Shown here one piece after another: positions 58,051-64,000 of a stretch of 64,000 nucleotides of DNA; the first letter of the stretch is position 1, and each line of letters begins with the position of its first letter. The stretch is taken from positions 43,430 to 107,429 of the forward strand of contig UQXP01000001.1 in the NCBI GenBank assembly GCA_900545055.1. Reading direction: 5' to 3'. The translations under genes were made by a program, and so were the position numbers. The DNA comes from an uncultured Collinsella sp. Lineage in GTDB: Bacteria > Actinomycetota > Coriobacteriia > Coriobacteriales > Coriobacteriaceae. The notes under the pieces were generated by a model. It was not told the origin of the DNA. It ran no database searches and was given only the letters and a program-made list of their open reading frames with translations.

Positions 58051-58556
58051 GTGTATTGATCAGCAACGATGCCGAGCTCGATACGCTGCTCGACGTGCAG
58101 GAAGTGGAGCACATCTGCGAGGTTGTGCTTGCCGCCGAGGGCGTTGAACGTGAAGTCGAGATTTCCCTTTCGTATGTCGACGAGGACGAGATGCACGAGC
58201 TCAACCACGAGTGGCGTGGCATCGACCGCACCACCGATGTGCTCTCGTTTGAATGCGACTCGGCCTTTGACGAGGATATTCCCGCCGACGAGACGCTCGA
58301 GCTCGGCGATATCATCTTGGCCCCGCAGGTTATTGCCCGTCAGGCCCCCGGTTTTGGCAATAGCCCCGCTGACGAGTGCCGTCTGATGCTCGTACACGGA
58401 ATGCTGCACCTGCTGGGCTATGACCACATCGAGGACGACGAGGCCGAGGTCATGGAGGCCCGCGAGGACGCCATCCTGCGCGATCTGGCGCTCGAGCGCG
58501 GCGAGGACCCCAAACTCGTTCACGTCGGCCCCATCACCAATCATGCCCACGACTAG
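58047..58556 (+). CDS. ybeY: Endoribonuclease YbeY
   Basis: YbeY is a zinc endoribonuclease for 16S rRNA 3' maturation and ribosome quality control. The metal site HGMLHLLGYDH fits the H-x3-H-x5-H pattern. 169 residues. The TTG at 58047 overlaps the phoH stop and has AAAGGA upstream. Confidence 0.95.
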   Translation: MSVLISNDAELDTLLDVQEVEHICEVVLAAEGVEREVEISLSYVDEDEMHELNHEWRGIDRTTDVLSFECDSAFDEDIPADETLELGDIILAPQVIARQAPGFGNSPADECRLMLVHGMLHLLGYDHIEDDEAEVMEAREDAILRDLALERGEDPKLVHVGPITNHAHD

Positions 58557-58565
58557 GAGCCGTTT

Positions 58566-58943
58566 ATGATTCCCGGATCGAACAAGGACCATCCGTCCTT
58601 TTTAAAGTCGTTCTCCTACGCCATGGAGGGCTTCGTCACCGCCGTCAAGACCGAGCGCAACATTAAGGTCATGCTCGTAGCGGGCGTGTGCACCGTCATT
58701 GCCGGCTGCATCGTGGGGCTCGACATTGCCGAGTGGGCCACGATTATCATCTGTTGTGGCCTGGTGATTCACGGCGAGCTGTGCAACACCGCTATGGAGG
58801 CTATCGTCGACCTAGCGACCCAGGAGCTCCATCCGCTGGCCAAGCGTGCGAAGGACATCGCCGCCGCCTCTGTATACGTTCTTTCCATCACCGCCGCGAT
58901 TGTGGGCGTGCTGGTATTTGCCCGCGCGCTCGGCTTTATTTAG
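58566..58943 (+). CDS. dgkA: Diacylglycerol/undecaprenol kinase family protein
   Basis: This 125-residue membrane protein belongs to the small DagK family, which in Gram-positive bacteria phosphorylates undecaprenol. Three hydrophobic segments are visible at about 35-51, 57-69 and 102-122. The catalytic helix is GELCNTAMEAIVDL, close to the family consensus. An ATG at 58566 has GGAGCCG upstream. The gene lies between ybeY and era as in Firmicutes. Confidence 0.9.
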   Translation: MIPGSNKDHPSFLKSFSYAMEGFVTAVKTERNIKVMLVAGVCTVIAGCIVGLDIAEWATIIICCGLVIHGELCNTAMEAIVDLATQELHPLAKRAKDIAAASVYVLSITAAIVGVLVFARALGFI

Positions 58944-58955
58944 AAAGGGATTCCC

Positions 58956-60023
58956 ATGTCCGACAATATGCAGCCTACCGATGAAGTTTTGGATGACGAG
59001 GTCCTGGATGCGGTGGATACCGAGGAGCTCGAGGATGTCGAGGAGTTCGACCCGTTTGAGGGCATGAGCGACGAGGAGCTCGACGCCCTGTGCGACGAGG
59101 GCGACAGCCTTGCGGGCTTTGGTGACGTGGAGCCCGGTTTCCGCAGCGGTTTTGTGGCCCTGGTCGGTCGTCCCAACGCCGGCAAGTCCACGCTGCTTAA
59201 TGCCTGCTATGGCAAAAAGGTCGCCATCACCTCGCCGGTGGCCCAGACGACTCGCCGCCGCATGCGCGCCGTCGTCAACCGTCCCGGCTACCAGCTGGTC
59301 TTTGTCGATACTCCGGGTATCCACAAACCCAAGGACGGCCTGGGGTCCGAGCTCAACAAGAGCGCGCTGTTCGAGCTGAACGATGTCGATGTCGTCGCGT
59401 TTTTGATTGATGCCACCAAGCCGATCGGCAGGGGAGACGCCTGGGTTGCCGAGCGCGTCAGATGCTCCCGTTCCAAGAAGGTCCTGGTGCTCACCAAGGC
59501 CGATGAGGCCGACCCCGCCCAGGTTATGGAACAGCTCAAGGCCGCCCACGAGCTTATGGAATATGACGACGAGATCGTGACGTCGTCGGTCAAGAACTTC
59601 AACGTCGATGCCTTTATCGAGACCGTTGCGCACTTTTTGCCCGAGGGTCCGCGTTGGTTCCCCGAGGATATGGGTACCGACGCTTCCGATGAGACGCTCG
59701 TTGCCGAGTTTGTGCGCGAGAAGGTCTTGCGCCGCACCCGTGATGAGATCCCGCACTCCGTTGGCGTGATCTGTGATGCGCTTGAGCAGACCAAGAAGGT
59801 GCTGCGCGTGCACGCCACCATTTACGTCGAGCGCGAGGGCCAAAAGGGCATCATCATCGGTAAGGGCGGCGAGATGATCAAGCATATCGGTATCGACGCC
59901 CGTCGCGATCTTGAGCGCATCTTTGGCACGCAGGTCTTTTTGGAGCTGGACGTGAAGGTCAAGGCCGGCTGGCGCGACGACGAGGCCCAGATTCGCCGCT
60001 TTGGCTACAACGCCGAGGACTAA
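58956..60023 (+). CDS. era: GTPase Era with acidic N-terminal extension
   Basis: Era binds the 3' end of 16S rRNA and guides 30S maturation. The G1 motif GRPNAGKST is at 71-79, DTPGIHKPK is G3, TKAD is G4, and the C-terminal KH domain has IIIGKGGEMIKHIG. At 355 residues it has about 60 extra acidic residues before the usual N-terminus (FRSGFVALVGRPN). The extension follows the only ATG with a ribosome-binding site (AGAAAGGG), so it is likely real. Confidence 0.95.
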   Translation: MSDNMQPTDEVLDDEVLDAVDTEELEDVEEFDPFEGMSDEELDALCDEGDSLAGFGDVEPGFRSGFVALVGRPNAGKSTLLNACYGKKVAITSPVAQTTRRRMRAVVNRPGYQLVFVDTPGIHKPKDGLGSELNKSALFELNDVDVVAFLIDATKPIGRGDAWVAERVRCSRSKKVLVLTKADEADPAQVMEQLKAAHELMEYDDEIVTSSVKNFNVDAFIETVAHFLPEGPRWFPEDMGTDASDETLVAEFVREKVLRRTRDEIPHSVGVICDALEQTKKVLRVHATIYVEREGQKGIIIGKGGEMIKHIGIDARRDLERIFGTQVFLELDVKVKAGWRDDEAQIRRFGYNAED

Positions 60024-60038
60024 GGACGCGCGGCGCGC

Positions 60039-60788
60039 ATGGCAGGCTCCCGGACATATCGCACCAAGGTGCTCGTCCTCGACAAGACGAAGCTCAAAGA
60101 GACCGACCTGATCTTGACGATGCTTGACGAGCGGGGGCGGCAGGTTCGCGCCGTGGCAAAGGGCGCCCGCAAGCCCGGCGGACGCCTGGCTGCGCGCTGC
60201 GAGCTGTTCTGTACGGTCGATATGCTGCTTGCACATGGACGGTCACTCGACGTGGTTTCCCAGGCCGAGCTTATGGAGGCGCCGCTCGGCGCTGCGCCCG
60301 ATTACGAGACGACCTGCGCCGCAAGCGCGATCGCCGAGGTCGCGCGCGTGTGCTCGTTCGAGGACGCCGAGGACCCGTTTACCTTTGCCATAACGCAGCG
60401 AGCTCTTGCCCTGGTGGGCAGCGGGCTCGACACGGCTCATATGGACCTACTTGTGGCGGCATATGTCTTTAAGCTGCTGTCCCACGTTGGCTACCGACCC
60501 GATTTTTCGGCCTGCGTGCTGTGCGGAGACCCCATGTTGTCGTATTTTTCGCCCCAGGCGGGCGGTCTCATGTGCGGGTCGTGCGCGTCGAGCGTTCCGG
60601 GTGCCGAGCTGGTGTCGACCGGTGAGGTCGCATGGCTGCGCGCCCTCATGTCCATGACCTTCGATGCGCTTATGGCCGAGAGGGTCGACCCCCATACCGC
60701 TGCCTTTTTGCTGGGGCTTTCGCACGTGTGGGCTGCGACGCACGCCGATCAACGCCTCCGCGCGATGGAATTCATGTTGGGTCGGTGA
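60039..60788 (+). CDS. recO: DNA repair protein RecO
   Basis: RecO anneals single-stranded DNA and loads RecA with RecF and RecR. The OB-fold start (RTKVLVLDKTKLKETDLILTMLDERG) and the central zinc-finger cysteines (CVLCGDP and CGSCAS) match the family. 249 residues is usual. The ATG at 60039 lies 15 bases after era. It ends the mtaB-recO run of genes. Confidence 0.94.
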   Translation: MAGSRTYRTKVLVLDKTKLKETDLILTMLDERGRQVRAVAKGARKPGGRLAARCELFCTVDMLLAHGRSLDVVSQAELMEAPLGAAPDYETTCAASAIAEVARVCSFEDAEDPFTFAITQRALALVGSGLDTAHMDLLVAAYVFKLLSHVGYRPDFSACVLCGDPMLSYFSPQAGGLMCGSCASSVPGAELVSTGEVAWLRALMSMTFDALMAERVDPHTAAFLLGLSHVWAATHADQRLRAMEFMLGR

Positions 60789-60812
60789 TGATGCGCAGGC
60801 GCGGGCTGCTTG

Positions 60813-60821
60813 TGGTAACAT
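60813..60821 (+). promoter_or_regulatory. Putative rpsO extended -10 promoter
   Basis: TGGTAACAT about 106 bases before the rpsO start. The leader after it has a self-complementary GTCGCCC/GGGCGAC at about 60892-60907, which might act in S15 autoregulation. Confidence 0.4.
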
Positions 60822-60926
60822 ACCGACCTGTTGGTACCTCGACCTTGGTTGTTCGCTCCACCGGCGGCTTCCCAGTCCGAGGCGAATCGAGTCGCCCGCG
60901 GGCGACGTAAAACGAAAGGTGAAACA

Positions 60927-61205
60927 ATGACTGTTTCCAAAGAGCGCAAGGCGGAGCTGACTGCCCAGTTCGGTAACACCCCGGTCGACACCGGCAACCC
61001 CAAGGTTCAGGTCGCCATCCTGTCCGAGCGCATCAAGGAGCTGACCGAGCACATGAAGTCCCACCAGAAGGACTTCCACACCCGTCGTGGCCTGCTCATG
61101 CTCGTCGGCCGTCGTCGTCGTCTTCTCTCCTACATCAAGAAGAACGACATCGTCGAGTACCGTGAGCTCATCAAGGCTCTGGGCATCCGCGACAACATCC
61201 AGTAA
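60927..61205 (+). CDS. rpsO: 30S ribosomal protein S15
   Basis: S15 is a primary 16S rRNA-binding protein. Segments ERKAELTAQFG, NTPVDTGNPKVQVAILSERI, LTEHMKSHQKDFHTRRGLL and YIKKNDIVEYRELI match the family; 92 residues. The ATG at 60927 has GAAAGGTG upstream. It precedes pnp, the conserved rpsO-pnp pair, with a terminator between them. Confidence 0.97.
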   Translation: MTVSKERKAELTAQFGNTPVDTGNPKVQVAILSERIKELTEHMKSHQKDFHTRRGLLMLVGRRRRLLSYIKKNDIVEYRELIKALGIRDNIQ

Positions 61206-61221
61206 GGATTTGTACATGCTA

Positions 61222-61252
61222 AGAGCGTCCTGCGCAGCGGGGCGCTCTTTTT
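61222..61252 (+). terminator. Intrinsic terminator after rpsO
   Basis: A 9-bp stem (AGAGCGTCC 61222-61230 with GGGCGCTCT 61240-61248, one G-U pair) is followed by a run of T residues. Some read-through to pnp is likely because no strong separate pnp promoter is seen. Confidence 0.82.
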
Positions 61253-61354
61253 GTGTAAGGGCGTGAACAATCACGCTCTGAAGCGTGGCGGGGGCAGGGG
61301 GTCCGCGTCACATGAGAAGCCCGCAGGCAAGGGGCCTGTGGGGTAAGGAGAACA

Positions 61355-63601
<2,247 letters not shown>

Positions 63602-63624
63602 CAGCTCCACATAAGCAGTTCAAC

Positions 63625-63655
63625 AAGGGCGACTCCGCAATGGGGTCGCCCTTTT
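63625..63655 (+). terminator. Intrinsic terminator after pnp
   Basis: A 12-bp stem (AAGGGCGACTCC with GGGGTCGCCCTT, one G-U pair) and a 5-base loop is followed by a short T tail. Its 3' end overlaps the left arm of the palindromic element. Confidence 0.85.
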
Positions 63656-63795
63656 GCTTGCGCCCGGGAGGGACGCATATGAAGTTTCCTGCTCTACAGT
63701 CCTGCGCAAGACGGAAAGCACATTAAGTGCTTTCCTTTGCGTGCGGAACTCGCGATAAACTTCATATACGGCCCTCCCGGGTGTAAGCAAAAGGG
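63649..63795. repeat. Long palindromic structured element
   Basis: Arms of 39 bases (63649-63687 and 63757-63795) are inverted repeats with four mismatches. They contain ATGAAGTTT and AAACTTCAT at the inner ends. Inside is a perfect 9-bp hairpin, GGAAAGCAC-ATTAA-GTGCTTTCC (63713-63735). No reading frame is seen. It could be a REP or MITE-like element or a structured RNA. Confidence 0.8.
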
Positions 63796-64000
63796 CTGGT
63801 TAATGCCGCTCGCTATTTAGTTAGACGGTCTATTCAGTAGTCAGATTTCAGATCTGTAGATAGCCGCAGCAGCATCTTCCAGATAAAACCGACCAAAATA
63901 AACCTGTCTTGTTTTGGCAGGTTTCCCGTGGGGCGGGCACTGATGAAGTTTATCGCGAGTTCCGCACGAACAGGAGGCCACTTAATGTGGCCTCCGTCGT
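63656..64000. other. Intergenic region after pnp
   Basis: No gene was recognised in these 345 bases. It contains the palindromic element, about 145 bases without clear structure (63796-63940, apart from a small AAACCTG/CAGGTTT hairpin at about 63900-63924), and the start of a second element copy that runs off the window. Confidence 0.6.
63943..63998. repeat. Second, inverted copy of the palindromic element (partial)
   Basis: 63943-63967 is an exact 25-base inverted copy of 63741-63765. It is followed by the hairpin GGAGGCCAC-TTAAT-GTGGCCTCC (63973-63995), matching the first hairpin in layout but with paired base changes. The copy continues beyond the window. Confidence 0.75.

Overview
The window is a gene-dense, high-G+C bacterial chromosome segment of about 62 protein genes, almost all on the + strand, with no rRNA, tRNA or CRISPR array recognised. 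Gene content points to an anaerobic, fermentative actinobacterium of the class Coriobacteriia, most likely Collinsella or a close relative. The signs are an actinobacterial-type integration host factor (mIHF) next to gmk-rpoZ, bifunctional AdhE, pyruvate phosphate dikinase beside its regulatory protein, heterotetrameric glycyl-tRNA synthetase (glyQ/glyS), DXP-pathway isoprenoid genes, and frequent GTG and TTG starts. The genus assignment is an inference from gene content.

Layout. 1-2740: obg (5' end missing), nadD, yqeK and rsfS, closed by a terminator. 2753-4006: dinB on the - strand. 4051-7669: the rpsP-khpA-rimM-trmD-lepB operon, then glyQ, glyS and the PPDK regulator (to 10679), and ppdK (11006-13756). 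13868-15864: rplS, rnhB and yraN. 15864-20588: the competence-type ATPase comM, dprA, trmFO and xerC. 20638-30921: rpsB-tsf, then pyrH-frr-uppS-cdsA-dxr-rseP-ispG-proS, which joins ribosome recycling to envelope and isoprenoid synthesis. 31098-34599: a phosphotransferase-fold kinase and adhE, both on the - strand. 34758-35815: a REP-type tyrosine transposase (RAYT) unit with inverted ends. 35917-36105: rpmB on the - strand. 36397-41880: a pyrimidine cluster, leader attenuator-pyrR-pyrB-pyrC-pyrK-pyrD-pyrF. 42067-44530: mihF-gmk-rpoZ-thiI. 44744-48798: comEA-comEC-holA. 48848-49198: rpsT. 49295-53389: lepA-dusB-hemW. 53448-60788: two J-protein genes, mtaB, phoH, ybeY, dgkA, era and recO. 60927-63601: rpsO and pnp. 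63649-64000: a structured palindromic repeat.

The genes cover translation and ribosome assembly, tRNA modification, de novo UMP synthesis, DNA uptake (DprA, ComM, ComEA, ComEC), membrane and isoprenoid precursors, and fermentative carbon flow (PPDK/PDRP, AdhE).

Most of the window is conserved housekeeping sequence. The unusual signals are (i) the palindromic element after pnp, where a second partial copy changes both sides of a hairpin in a compensating way; (ii) the RAYT unit with near-identical inverted ends; (iii) an xerC gene without an ATG/GTG/TTG start at the expected place; (iv) a J-protein with a hydrophobic C-terminus beside canonical dnaJ; (v) a large cytosolic insertion in RseP; (vi) a 12-bp motif shared by the ppdK and adhE upstream regions; and (vii) a mutually exclusive leader structure before pyrR. 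No wholly new multi-gene system is evident.
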